A stretch of 64,000 nt of DNA from Calothrix sp. HK-06 (GTDB lineage: Bacteria; Cyanobacteriota; Cyanobacteriia; Cyanobacteriales; Nostocaceae), in NCBI RefSeq assembly GCF_001904745.1, contig NZ_MRCD01000004.1:62001-126000 (forward strand), read 5' to 3'. The notes beneath the pieces were generated by a model. The model had not been told where the DNA came from. It worked only from the letters and a program-made list of their open reading frames with translations, and did not search any database. Shown in pieces: positions 46,401-54,475 of this stretch (positions are counted from its first letter, which is position 1; each line of letters begins with the position of its first letter). A program made the translations under genes and the position numbers.

Positions 46401-47963
46401 TTTAATACTACTATTGACTTTGTTGGTAATGATAATAGTCCCGCAGCAGTGGGGTTCGCTCAATCTGTAGACGGTTTAGTATTTCGTTTTCGCATTCCTT
46501 CACCCCTTACCCACACATCTGGGTCATCTCGTACAGCATATTTTCGATATTGCGTTTTGGCCGACGTGAAACTATTTTATTTCACAAACTACTTTCAGCG
46601 CGAGTGGCTATATCAAATATATATATCAATGCTGACCGCACGTGCGCTTCAAGACCAAATTTCTTTACAACAAGCATGGGAGATTTTACAGGAAGAAGAT
46701 ATCGGTCTACAAATGGCAAACGTTTTAGAAAATATCTTCCAAACTTTAAATATTGAAGAAACTTTGCTTGAAGATGAGCAAACAGACGAAGATAGAGTAG
46801 AAGGGCGCCAGAAAATACATGATAAACTGTTAGTACTTTGCAACACTGATGAAATTAAAAGTATATTAAACAACCTGGCGCCAGTTTTATGGTTAGAATC
46901 TGATGAACAATGCCAACAATGGCTAGCACTACGTTTTAAGTCAACATTAGGAGGAGCATTACTCGATGCATGTAGACAATTATGTCCTCAATTTGACATC
47001 GACGATTTAATTTTAGATATAGATGCAGGCGCCCCTACTATTGATAAACTTGATAATACAGAAGAAATACACGAAATTTGGATTACCGAATCTACCATAG
47101 GTGGTGGTGGAGTTATTGAAGAAATACTAGCAAGGTATGCAATAGACCCAGCTAACTTTTTCCGTTTGGCAACAAGCGCATTAGAACCTTCAGACTTTGA
47201 AATAGTAGACTCAGAACTTACCCGGTTACTTGAATTAATAGAATCTAACGATGAAATTAATTATGCAGTTGCAGAAGCACGCGCAGCTTCGGGATATAGT
47301 GAATTAAAACAAGCAAGTGATAATCTACGTAAAACTTTATCTGAGCAAGGAATATTAGTTACACATCCTGTTATCACATCAATCAATGCTAGAATTTTAC
47401 GTCCAGGAAGTACACCTCAGACCGATAAACTACTACTAGATTTAATACATTTGTGGCATCAAGAAGAAACACGCTTAGGTATTGAAATTGATGCACGAGT
47501 ATTTGCTTATATAGCTAGTAATGATAACAACTTAGACCAAGCATTACAGCATCTTGGTTTAGTACAGCCTAATCCATATTGGCGTTTTCAAGTAATTTAC
47601 GGGCTATTATGGGCAAGAGGAAACACCATTCGTTCGCGCGCTTTATCCTCATATAATCCCTTCATAGTACTCCCCGAACCCGATAGAGAAATTTTACTCA
47701 ACGTACTACAAGCCTCAGAATGTATAATTATGCTTGACGAAACTGACTGGCGCCAACAAATAGAAACAGCGTTTAATTGCGGTATGTCAGTACTGTTAAT
47801 GGGGCGCCCAGAAGCACTAGGAGAATTGAAACTAGCTATCTTACAATTAGTAGCAGAACCAATAGAACTAGGTTTTTTACAAGTGTACCCACTCGTAGAA
47901 GGAGTCATTAGATATTCACAAGGATTTGCAGTCAGATTAAGAGTACAAGAAATAATACAATGA
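43464..47963 (+). CDS. dpdJ: DpdJ-like giant DEAD/DEAH helicase with DUF1998-like end
   Basis: 1499 aa from ATG 43464 (in-frame TTG at 43455). Walker A G-T-G-T-G-K-T near 192-198. A zinc ribbon-like insert C-P-Y-L-R-C-P-E-C ... C-L-N-S-S-C follows near 290-325, then D-E-V-H in motif II near 380, and G-R-A-G-R-K in motif VI. The C-terminal region has E-S-T-I-G-G-G-G-V-I-E-E near 1210, resembling the G-G-x-G of DUF1998, the domain of DISARM DrmB. DpdJ therefore combines what DISARM carries as DrmA and DrmB (inference). Length matches the family. It should remodel or translocate DNA in restriction. The K gene follows after 188 bp. Confidence 0.78.
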   Translation: MVTDGDKLIREFLDTIERKEVQLLSWGIVDGGFSEDEIEEFAQEFLDNNDIDEDAWDLVELMLERRLLFDFNIRGRRLYRSRMAEAVRLFARLRQLFPSNNWQTAPTMVADYRLQITPRVYPRRHITLQTVIENLQDDKVLTPIRQQAITAILDSSTDNNQILLADFQLRATSRMLRDLNSTKSRGMIVCAGTGTGKTLAFYLPTLAHIAGLVKKDEYWSKGLAIYPRNELLKDQFSETYQQARRLDSVLGNNKRKIIIGAFFGLTPRSATLEDVDEKWDYESGGYTCPYLRCPECDSALSWQRTDLEAKKEKLTCLNSSCRNIIHESEVILTRDRMAKTPPDLVFTTTEMLNRSMGDSKYGHVFGIRAPLTPQIILLDEVHTYTGIHGAQVAYLLRRWQHIIQNKVQYTGLSATLESAAEFFSQLTGLNLGRVEEIYPGDDLIAEGMEYQLVLRGDPVSGTTLLSSSILTAVLLRRVLDPNVEPLSKDFYGSRIFAFTDDLDVTNRLFHNLLDTEAQNSWGRPIRGRLPLAALRAHGASNSRERLVYGQSWFMCQEIGHRLEVPLSIGRTSSQDTGVALDADIIVATASLEVGFNDPDVGGVIQHKAPRDMASFLQRKGRAGRKRTMRPWTVVVLSDYGRDRIAYQNYDMLFSPILEKRFLPIANRYVIRIQAVYAFMDWVAMKLVNTNRGSVWNDFASPALYDNKRQQLEINLIKNILENETTQRDLELYLQATLNLTKEEVETILWEPPRALMMAAIPTLLRRLESGWKCFPVNPNDTEEDYQIPFAPLPDFVTSNLFSDLLLPEVIITTPPQTKNSTPDINIMPMVQALKTFAPGRASRRFGVQHIRASHWIAPLNFEDREQISPITQYCTELEAVGNFQMWQHGKIVDIPTYRPWAINPTQIPGNISITSNAILEWHSQIIPPSGILLEIPKGSSWSKLITEIACFTHTQQSPIEVRRFAIASHATIYYQKGEEFNTTIDFVGNDNSPAAVGFAQSVDGLVFRFRIPSPLTHTSGSSRTAYFRYCVLADVKLFYFTNYFQREWLYQIYISMLTARALQDQISLQQAWEILQEEDIGLQMANVLENIFQTLNIEETLLEDEQTDEDRVEGRQKIHDKLLVLCNTDEIKSILNNLAPVLWLESDEQCQQWLALRFKSTLGGALLDACRQLCPQFDIDDLILDIDAGAPTIDKLDNTEEIHEIWITESTIGGGGVIEEILARYAIDPANFFRLATSALEPSDFEIVDSELTRLLELIESNDEINYAVAEARAASGYSELKQASDNLRKTLSEQGILVTHPVITSINARILRPGSTPQTDKLLLDLIHLWHQEETRLGIEIDARVFAYIASNDNNLDQALQHLGLVQPNPYWRFQVIYGLLWARGNTIRSRALSSYNPFIVLPEPDREILLNVLQASECIIMLDETDWRQQIETAFNCGMSVLLMGRPEALGELKLAILQLVAEPIELGFLQVYPLVEGVIRYSQGFAVRLRVQEIIQ

Positions 47964-47964
47964 A

Positions 47965-48021
47965 CCGTAGGTTGGGTCTCCCTTCGGGAAAACTACGTTT
48001 ACGTTCCTCGACCCAACGGTT
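47965..48021. repeat. Imperfect GGTTGGGT hairpin with internal stem
   Basis: CCGTAGGTTGGGT (47965-47977) faces ACCCAACGG (48011-48019). Between them lies a perfect small stem CTCCC...GGGA (TCCCTTCGGGA). It begins 1-2 bp after the dpdJ stop and is a good terminator candidate that would separate J from K and D. Confidence 0.7.
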
Positions 48022-48151
48022 GCTCAGTTTGATTTTGATAGTAATGATAAGTATGGCCAAATGAAAGCTTATATTAGAAATTTAGACTACCTGCGTTTAG
48101 TTATTCTTGAATTTTTACGTCCATAAATTTAAAAAATGAATATAAAATAAA

Positions 48152-48661
48152 ATGCCTTCTCGATATATTCACTCTCGCTTAAGTTCTCGTCAAGTTCCTA
48201 ACTTACTACAAGCAATCTTTGTTGCCGAACTTCTTACTCCTAGTAAATGTGTATGGCTTGTTTCACCGTGGATATCTGATATCCAAGTTATAGATAATAC
48301 CAGTAATTCGTTTATGTGCTTGGAACCGTCTTGGAGCCGTTCACGTATTTTACTTTCTCAAATTCTTACCACCCTGACTCAACGCGGAACCATAGTACAT
48401 GTTGCAACTCGTCCAGATACCCACAACCGCAGTTTTCTAGAAGCACTTCGCGTCAAAACTGATGGTGTTAACTGTTATGTCCATAGTACTGATGAGCTTC
48501 ATTCTAAAGGTATTTTAGGAGATGGGTATTATCTAGCTGGTTCTATGAATTTTACTTATAACGGTATAACTGTAAACGAGGAAGCGTTAACTTATGATAC
48601 ATCCCCAGAAGTAATTGCCGAGCAAAAGTTAATTTTTGGCAGTCGTTGGGGAGTTGTGTAG
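48152..48661 (+). CDS. dpdK: DpdK-like phospholipase D family protein
   Basis: 169-aa single-HKD protein: H117-S-K119-x4-D124, followed by G130-S-M-N-F, the H-x-K-x4-D-x6-G-S-x-N of the PLD superfamily. One HKD motif means activity needs a dimer. PLD-fold nucleases cleave phosphodiesters without metal. It is the same family as DpdK and as DISARM DrmC. ATG at 48152. It lies 9-12 bp before the DpdD-like gene. Candidate effector nuclease of the module (inference). Confidence 0.72.
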   Translation: MPSRYIHSRLSSRQVPNLLQAIFVAELLTPSKCVWLVSPWISDIQVIDNTSNSFMCLEPSWSRSRILLSQILTTLTQRGTIVHVATRPDTHNRSFLEALRVKTDGVNCYVHSTDELHSKGILGDGYYLAGSMNFTYNGITVNEEALTYDTSPEVIAEQKLIFGSRWGVV

Positions 48662-48673
48662 GATAAAACAGTG

Positions 48674-50926
48674 ATGAATAAAAGCAATGCGAGTACACGT
48701 AGCTTTCTAGAACAATTTTTCGGCGGCAGTAATCAGCTAGATTTAGGCAAGATTGAACGTGCTGAAGGAAGTCAAGCAAAAATTCGTCCTTGGGTAGAGT
48801 TGTTGACGCAAAATGAACCTCTGCCTACTATCCTTCCGTGTTGGCGCCCAAACAGTAAGCATGTAGATTGGTATGGCATTGCTTTTTCACCAAAACAGTT
48901 ACGTCGTTTGAGCGAAGAATTAATGGCATTTGTTGGCCCAACGTACTCCACATATCGGGGACAAACTGCACAACTAAATTTACAAGATCCAATAGAAGCG
49001 GCAGTTAATGAATTTACACAAGGTCATGCAATCAAATTTAACGCAGAATCTTCTCAAATTTGGCAAGCGCTTGAACGAATGCGCCAAGTAAGTGCGCGCT
49101 CTGTCAAACATAATAGAGAAATACCCCGTCCAACAGGTCGAGTACTGCGGGATTTTTATATGGCGCTACAAGCAGGCGCCCGCAATATAGCAGAAAAAGA
49201 ACTACAGTACCTCGCCAACCAACGCCGCTTAGATGCGCTCAATCTTTTATTTTTACATGTACAGCTATTAGCAGAGTTAGAACAATGGAATGAATTACTG
49301 CGACTTCCAGAACTTAGCAACCTTTTACAGGTAAAAAGACCGTTTGGCGTTACAATCGCATTATTAAAAGCAGTATACCAAGTTGAACTTCTGCACTTTG
49401 AAGAAAAAAACACTCCTAGTAGCGCAATAGCTTATTTTAAAGAATTTGTTTTTCCCCGTTATCAAAATCTTTTTGCTGCCCGTGCTGGTAGTAAAGTTCC
49501 AGAAGTATTAAAGTTATTTATGCTGCTAGCTGTAAGCGTAGAACCAAAAAAACCAGCTTTACGTGATGAGCTACTAGCAATTGAGACAGAAGAGGACCGT
49601 AAATACTTAGAAAAATTAGCTGAATCTTTACCAGATATTACACCTTATAATGAAGAAAACCCTTTACAACAAGCCGAAAAATTAGCGTCTGAAGCAGATT
49701 TTGACTCCTGTTTTTTAGTTTTACGCGATATTCCACCATCACAGCGTAAAGTTAGCTTACTGTTTCAAGGCGCCTACGAGTTACAAACATTAGAAGCAGA
49801 AAAAACCGCATTACAAGCTTTTGATGAGCTTACGATTGAAGAACAAACAGCCTTTTTGAAGTTACGTTGGAACCAAGATTGCTTAAACCGTTTGCGAGGA
49901 AGCACCAAAGAGGTAACAAATACACAATTAGCTGAAACAGTTCCAGCAAGCTGGTTAGAATGGTTATCACAACTAGATAAACAGCCAACTTGGGAGCGCG
50001 CGCTATTTACTGCACGTCAGGGTTATAGCGAATGGGATGTTGCTAGTTTACTCGCACAACCAAATGCTGTATACGAATTTGAGGAATTACTAAGTACAGT
50101 TGGCTCAAAAGCTGAATCTGTTCTACACAATGCAATTCCTTATTTATTGGGATTTTTCCAAAAGGATGAGTTATTCCCTCGGAGTGAATTTTTTAACCTT
50201 TACCAATTGTTGTTAGAAATATTAGTTATAAGTACCGAAGGTGGAGATGCCGATTTAGTATTGTTTAACGATTTAGTAATTGCACTGTTAACTCTTGGTT
50301 TAGATGCTACAAAGTATACAGATATAATCAGCTGTGCTTTAGATCTTTGGAAGCGCTATGAATCTCCAAAAAAAGTTGATTGGGCATTAGATTTACTCGA
50401 TATACTAGTATTAAATTACAGTTCAAATATGAGCGTGCGCGAGCAAACTTTATTTACTGTAGCCGAAAGCTTACGAAATTTTGCAGGGCGCATCGACAAA
50501 GAACAATGGGGAATTTTGCGCTCTTTAGTTAAAGACTTAAAGTTAGAAGAAGCATTTTCATGGTTATTTGATAAACAAATTGTAGAACAAGAAAGTGAAG
50601 TAGATGTTTTTCAAAAACTCAATGGCAAATCAATACTTATTTATACTCTTACTGAAACCGCAGCGTTAAGGGTTAAAAGCATTTTAGAAGCTGCTTCTAA
50701 AGTAAAAGTTAATATCAGTCATGATAAAGGTGGTACTGATAGACTAGGACAGTGGGTTAAAAACTCTGACATTGTTTTAATGGTGACAGCTAGCGCAAAA
50801 CATGCAGCAACTAATTTTATTGAAGCACATCGTCCATCACATTTGGCGCCGATTCTTTTAGTCAATAGTAAAGGTAGCGCAAGTATGCTGCGGATAATTA
50901 AAGAGTACTTAACAAAAACAAATTAA
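48674..50926 (+). CDS. dpdD: DpdD-like protein with DUF2325-like C-terminal domain
   Basis: 750-aa protein (ATG at 48674; an in-frame GTG at 48671 is also possible; an AGGA site lies about 12 nt upstream). Most of it is helical and repeat-like without a catalytic motif (TPR-like in appearance). The last 100 residues form a Rossmann-like domain with I-S-H-D-K-G-G-T-D-R-L near 685-695 and S-D-I-V-L-M-V-T, resembling DUF2325. Its place directly after the PLD gene and the overall set fit DpdD of the Dpd cluster. Function unknown. It is the last gene of the cluster; a CHAERSEA-type repeat array follows. Confidence 0.6.
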   Translation: MNKSNASTRSFLEQFFGGSNQLDLGKIERAEGSQAKIRPWVELLTQNEPLPTILPCWRPNSKHVDWYGIAFSPKQLRRLSEELMAFVGPTYSTYRGQTAQLNLQDPIEAAVNEFTQGHAIKFNAESSQIWQALERMRQVSARSVKHNREIPRPTGRVLRDFYMALQAGARNIAEKELQYLANQRRLDALNLLFLHVQLLAELEQWNELLRLPELSNLLQVKRPFGVTIALLKAVYQVELLHFEEKNTPSSAIAYFKEFVFPRYQNLFAARAGSKVPEVLKLFMLLAVSVEPKKPALRDELLAIETEEDRKYLEKLAESLPDITPYNEENPLQQAEKLASEADFDSCFLVLRDIPPSQRKVSLLFQGAYELQTLEAEKTALQAFDELTIEEQTAFLKLRWNQDCLNRLRGSTKEVTNTQLAETVPASWLEWLSQLDKQPTWERALFTARQGYSEWDVASLLAQPNAVYEFEELLSTVGSKAESVLHNAIPYLLGFFQKDELFPRSEFFNLYQLLLEILVISTEGGDADLVLFNDLVIALLTLGLDATKYTDIISCALDLWKRYESPKKVDWALDLLDILVLNYSSNMSVREQTLFTVAESLRNFAGRIDKEQWGILRSLVKDLKLEEAFSWLFDKQIVEQESEVDVFQKLNGKSILIYTLTETAALRVKSILEAASKVKVNISHDKGGTDRLGQWVKNSDIVLMVTASAKHAATNFIEAHRPSHLAPILLVNSKGSASMLRIIKEYLTKTN

Positions 50927-50937
50927 TTAGATTTATA

Positions 50938-51120
50938 CAGTGTCATTCTGAGCGTAGCGTAAACGAAATTTTCCCGCAGGGTAGAATCTAGATGCTTCAC
51001 TGCGTTCAGCATGACATTTTAAAATATAGAATCTAGATACTTCACTGCGTTCAGCATGACATTTCAAAATATAGAATCTACATGCTTCACTGCGTTCAGC
51101 ATGACATTTTAACATCAGCA
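50938..51120. repeat. CHAERSEA-type dispersed repeat, three tandem units
   Basis: A unit of about 57 bp with core TTCACTGCGTTCAGCATGACA occurs at about 50996-51016, 51032-51062 and 51084-51106. This is a common non-coding repeat that gives a false minus-strand reading frame (its translation repeats C-H-A-E-R-S-E). A shorter copy lies at 60888-61015 and a fragment near 63803-63835. Confidence 0.85.
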
Positions 51121-51137
51121 TGGCATTGAGAAATCCT

Positions 51138-51989
51138 TTAAGATTTTTCTGAGCGCCGCATGAATGGTAACAAGTCTTGTAAAATGGTTTCGTGATAGTG
51201 TTCTTGTGGGTAGTGACCGACGTTATTAAGTTTTACTAACTCACCATTGGATGTTGCTTTAGTAAATGTTTCTGCCATATCTACAGATAACCAAGGGTCT
51301 ATTGCTCCCCATTGTACTAATACTGGTTGCTTCCATTCTTTAAACCCAGTTTCGATTTCTTGCATGGCTTTGTCTAGTTGCAAGTTACGAATAGTTGCTA
51401 AAAGCGCGCGTCCTGATGATGAACTTTTTAAATATGGTTTGCGATAAATATCTAAGTGTTGGTCATCGATACGATAACGGGCGCCTCCTTCTAAGGTTCT
51501 ATCAACTAATAATGGGTCTTGGGTCATCATTTCACCTGCCAATGGTAAACCCAGTTGCTGAATTTTCCAAGGTACTTTGGCAGTTGGAGAAATTGGTGCA
51601 TTCAAAATTGCTATATTAGCGATTTGCTCAGGATGACGTAAAGCGTATTGTAAGCCAACTGAACCTAGAAAACCCTGAACGACTAAAGAAAATCTTTCCA
51701 GCTTTAGTTCTGTGATAAATTTTTCTAATGCAGTAACAAATACATCGGGTGTATACGCAAAGTCACGTTTTTCTGGTTTAGATGAAAAGCCGTATCCAAT
51801 CCAATCTGGTGCTATTGCGTGGGTTCCCTGTTGTGCTAATGCTGGAATAATATTTCGCCAACTGTAACTTTGTGATACTAACCCATGCAGTAATATTACA
51901 GGTAATAAATCACTGCGACCAATGGGTTCAGATTCGCGGTAAAACCATTCTAATGAGTCGATTTTTATCTTTTTTTCTGCTATTGACAC
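51138..51989 (-). CDS. Alpha/beta hydrolase-fold protein lacking a nucleophile
   Basis: 283-aa protein with a canonical oxyanion segment L-L-H-G-L-V (33-38) and D-W-I-G-Y-G-F-S near 62-69, as in haloalkane-dehalogenase/epoxide-hydrolase-like proteins. At the nucleophile elbow the sequence is V-V-Q-G-F-L-G-S (103-110), where Ser or Asp would be expected; Gly106 and Phe107 occupy the elbow. A C-terminal N-V-G-H-Y-P His is present. Either the protein is non-catalytic or it uses another residue; similar cyanobacterial and plant homologues may share this (from memory, not verified). The neighbouring oxidoreductase gene lies upstream on the same strand. Confidence 0.75.
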   Translation of the reverse strand: MSIAEKKIKIDSLEWFYRESEPIGRSDLLPVILLHGLVSQSYSWRNIIPALAQQGTHAIAPDWIGYGFSSKPEKRDFAYTPDVFVTALEKFITELKLERFSLVVQGFLGSVGLQYALRHPEQIANIAILNAPISPTAKVPWKIQQLGLPLAGEMMTQDPLLVDRTLEGGARYRIDDQHLDIYRKPYLKSSSSGRALLATIRNLQLDKAMQEIETGFKEWKQPVLVQWGAIDPWLSVDMAETFTKATSNGELVKLNNVGHYPQEHYHETILQDLLPFMRRSEKS

Positions 51990-52022
51990 GATTTTTTATG
52001 TGCTGCTTGTATTTTAGTTTTA

Positions 52023-53138
52023 TTAAATAATCATCTCACGAATTGTTACCGCAGTTGCAGGCGCCAGTAAAACACCGTTACGATAATGTCCTGTAGCAAC
52101 AAGAATATTACTATACCCAGGTAGTTTTTCAATAATTGGAGCAGGGCGCCCTTCGGGACGGGGACGTAAACCTGACCATGTGCGGGTAATAGTCGCGTTT
52201 TTAAGTTCGGGACAAAAAGAAATAGCTTGCTGTTTGACTGACTCTAATAATTCAACGTCGGGAGGTAAGCTATATCCTTCTGTGTTGGGAAACTCTACAG
52301 TGGCGCCTACCCAATAATCTGTTGCGGGTACAATGCCGGCACCGCATGGAACAATATGGACATCATCCCCTGTAATAGCTGGCTGAAAGTCTGGGTTGCC
52401 AAGTGCGTGTCCAACATGAAAGTGTATAGCTTGCCCTAATACAGGACGAATATCTATTTTTTGATTTAACTGCGCTGTTAATCCAGTTGAACCTAGCCCA
52501 GCAGATATAATCACTTTGTCTACAGATATTTTACCTGCGCTTGTCTCGACATATTGACACACTTCTTCTGAGTTCATACTTAGAGGACTAAACCCATTAA
52601 CTTCTACGCCAAATTTGAAACTGACACCATTTGACATTGCTGCATCTACCAAAGCTAATGTCAATGTCGTTGGGTCGAGTTGACGGTCACATGGTGAATA
52701 TACGGCGCCAGTAATTTGTTCAGTATTTAGCTGCGGACATGCTTGCTTGAGTTTCGCTGTGTCCCATACTTCTAATTGCCAACCTTGTTTAGCACGAATT
52801 GCTGCTAAATTTTCCCATTGTGATTCCCCTTTAGAAATTTCTTCAGGAGTGAGTAACATCAAGATTCCCTGACGATTAAAAGGTATTTTACGCCCAGAAA
52901 CAGCCTCTAGCTTGGGAACCCACTCAGAGTAAGTAGCAATACTCTGTTCTCGCATTCGCCACGCTTTACCCTTAGTCTTGTGGCTAATAATGCCCATTAA
53001 TACACCTAATGCCGCCCCTGTTGAAGCTTGTGCTGGCGGTTTTTGGTCGAAAACTGTAATTTTTAATCCCGGAACTTGACTCAGTTCGTATGCTATTGCG
53101 GCGCCGACAACGCCACATCCAATAATTGCTATGTACAT
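52023..53138 (-). CDS. FAD-dependent oxidoreductase, DAO (glycine oxidase-like) family
   Basis: 371-aa flavoprotein. N-terminal dinucleotide-binding G-C-G-V-V-G at 7-12 (G-x-G-x-x-G), F-D-Q-K acidic end near 30-33, and a C-terminal T-G-H-Y-R-N-G-V-L-L-A-P stretch (about 347-358) that closes the FAD site in the DadA/ThiO group. R-T-W-S-G-L-R-P-R-P near 320 is the substrate Arg region of D-amino-acid or glycine oxidases. ThiO-type glycine oxidation for thiamine synthesis is possible but not certain. It lies 33 bp before the alpha/beta hydrolase gene on the same strand. Confidence 0.85.
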   Translation of the reverse strand: MYIAIIGCGVVGAAIAYELSQVPGLKITVFDQKPPAQASTGAALGVLMGIISHKTKGKAWRMREQSIATYSEWVPKLEAVSGRKIPFNRQGILMLLTPEEISKGESQWENLAAIRAKQGWQLEVWDTAKLKQACPQLNTEQITGAVYSPCDRQLDPTTLTLALVDAAMSNGVSFKFGVEVNGFSPLSMNSEEVCQYVETSAGKISVDKVIISAGLGSTGLTAQLNQKIDIRPVLGQAIHFHVGHALGNPDFQPAITGDDVHIVPCGAGIVPATDYWVGATVEFPNTEGYSLPPDVELLESVKQQAISFCPELKNATITRTWSGLRPRPEGRPAPIIEKLPGYSNILVATGHYRNGVLLAPATAVTIREMII

Positions 53139-53188
53139 GATTTGAGAGTAAGAGACCAGGGACTAATCCCTAGCCCCTTTATTCCAGA

Positions 53189-53656
53189 TTAACCTTCTTC
53201 ACTAGAATTAAGCTTAGACGGCATTAAATTCAGGAATTTGTCAATATCCGAATATACCGCTTCAAAGTTGCTGGCAGCAACAAGCTGATTACCAGAAGAA
53301 GCTGCTTGGTCAACTTTGACTAAGTGGTCGAACACATCGCGTGCAACTTTACGCGCAGGCGCCTGTTCAGATGACAGCAAGTTAGGAACAATATATGTCA
53401 TGTCCAAACGCGCTTCCGCCATTGGTCCATGTATAAAATTACCCACCTTAATCCATTGTTTAGAGTCAATTAACTCTCCAAGTTCTGATTTACGCTCACG
53501 TACTGCTTTGATATCAGTTAAATATCCCTGAATCTTTACCAGTTGCGCTTGCGTATAGGTCGGAGGTGGAGTGGCAACGGTGGGTCCACCACAACTCATT
53601 AAGAAAGTTGCCAAAAATACCAGTATTAGAGAAATTATGCTCCGTTGACGCGCCAT
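53189..53656 (-). CDS. psbQ: Photosystem II lipoprotein CyanoQ (PsbQ)
   Basis: 155-aa lipoprotein. From ATG at 53656 the N-terminus is M-A-R-Q-R-S-I-I-S-L-I-L-V-F, then a lipobox L-M-S-C (Cys22), as in cyanobacterial PsbQ. The mature part forms the four-helix bundle, with Q-G-Y-L-T-D-I and W-I-K-V-G-N-F-I-H-G-P near 70-80. It attaches to the lumenal side of photosystem II and stabilises the water-splitting complex. In-frame ATGs at 53665 and 53695 would add 3 and 13 residues before a plausible signal; the former are less likely. This is direct evidence of a photosynthetic cyanobacterium. Confidence 0.9.
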   Translation of the reverse strand: MARQRSIISLILVFLATFLMSCGGPTVATPPPTYTQAQLVKIQGYLTDIKAVRERKSELGELIDSKQWIKVGNFIHGPMAEARLDMTYIVPNLLSSEQAPARKVARDVFDHLVKVDQAASSGNQLVAASNFEAVYSDIDKFLNLMPSKLNSSEEG

Positions 53657-54031
53657 AAGCTGCATACGATTTGATAGCCATATAACAGTTGTCATTTTAG
53701 ATCGGAGCGGCCTTGTTTACGAGTGCTTATTGGTAATTCTTGTTTTATGAACATACCTGATTTTACTAGCTCATAACTTACATACTACAAAACTGGCAAC
53801 TTTTATCACTTACAAGTAAAATTGAGTATAATTGCTCAATAAGCCTCTATAACTCAAAAATTTTTGTATCAAAAGTTTCAAAAAATACAATTAAGGACAC
53901 AAATATTATAAAATGCTAATTTTTAAGTTGATTTCTTTGTGTAGTATTGTTAAGCTGTAACACCAATAAAGCAAGTTTAGTGTCGTCATAAATTCGGGAA
54001 TCATCGATGCAGTAAGAATGGAGGACAATTC
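53657..54031. other. Divergent intergenic region upstream of psbQ
   Basis: 375 bp, A+T-rich, between psbQ (minus) and the unknown gene at 54032 (plus). No frame of interest. It should contain both promoters; none could be defined by eye. Confidence 0.5.
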
Positions 54032-54451
54032 GTGAACGCAGCTGAAATGGCAACCAGTCTTGAATTCACTAGTAAAATAGCCACGGTAGTTAATTTATTC
54101 AAGCGCGAATTTCCAGATGCTAAGTCTGACCTTAAGCCTTGGCACAATGACCCCGATACTCGCGAGTTAATTGACCCTGACTCGATTGATATTGGTTTTC
54201 ATTTTCCCGGTATTAGTCGGTCGTGGCGTGTTCGCAGTTTACTGTTTCAAATTCGTTTGCACTTAGACCCAGAAACTAATTCGCGTTTTTGCGTTGGTGT
54301 TGAAGTCGCTGGTTTCGACCATCGTGGTGAAGCTTGGCGCCTTTCTACAGTAGAAAACTGGAAATTTGTAGGCGCCACCATGCCATCTGAACAAGTCGGA
54401 GAACGACTCAAACAAATTTGTCGCCAAATACTAGAAATTTTTAATAGTTAG
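54032..54451 (+). CDS. Conserved-looking protein of unknown function, 139 aa
   Basis: GTG start at 54032 with a strong GGAGG ribosome-binding site 9 nt upstream; the choice of start is well supported. The protein contains D-P-D-T-R-E-L-I-D-P-D-S-I-D-I-G-F-H-F-P-G (about 42-62) and S-L-L-F-Q-I-R-L-H (about 69-77). I do not recognise a family; it has the look of a small soluble cyanobacterial protein. It is divergent from psbQ and convergent with the protease gene. Confidence 0.7.
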   Translation: MNAAEMATSLEFTSKIATVVNLFKREFPDAKSDLKPWHNDPDTRELIDPDSIDIGFHFPGISRSWRVRSLLFQIRLHLDPETNSRFCVGVEVAGFDHRGEAWRLSTVENWKFVGATMPSEQVGERLKQICRQILEIFNS

Positions 54452-54475
54452 GAGTTAAAAGTTAGGAGTTAGGAG

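Noticed and set aside
50996-51106. CRISPR-like array
   Set aside because: Units are directly joined, there are only three, and no unique spacers of constant length separate them.
50933-51121. Minus-strand frame with repeated C-H-A-E-R-S-E motif
   Set aside because: It is a known artefact of a dispersed non-coding repeat; the three units are tandem copies of the DNA element, not a protein family.
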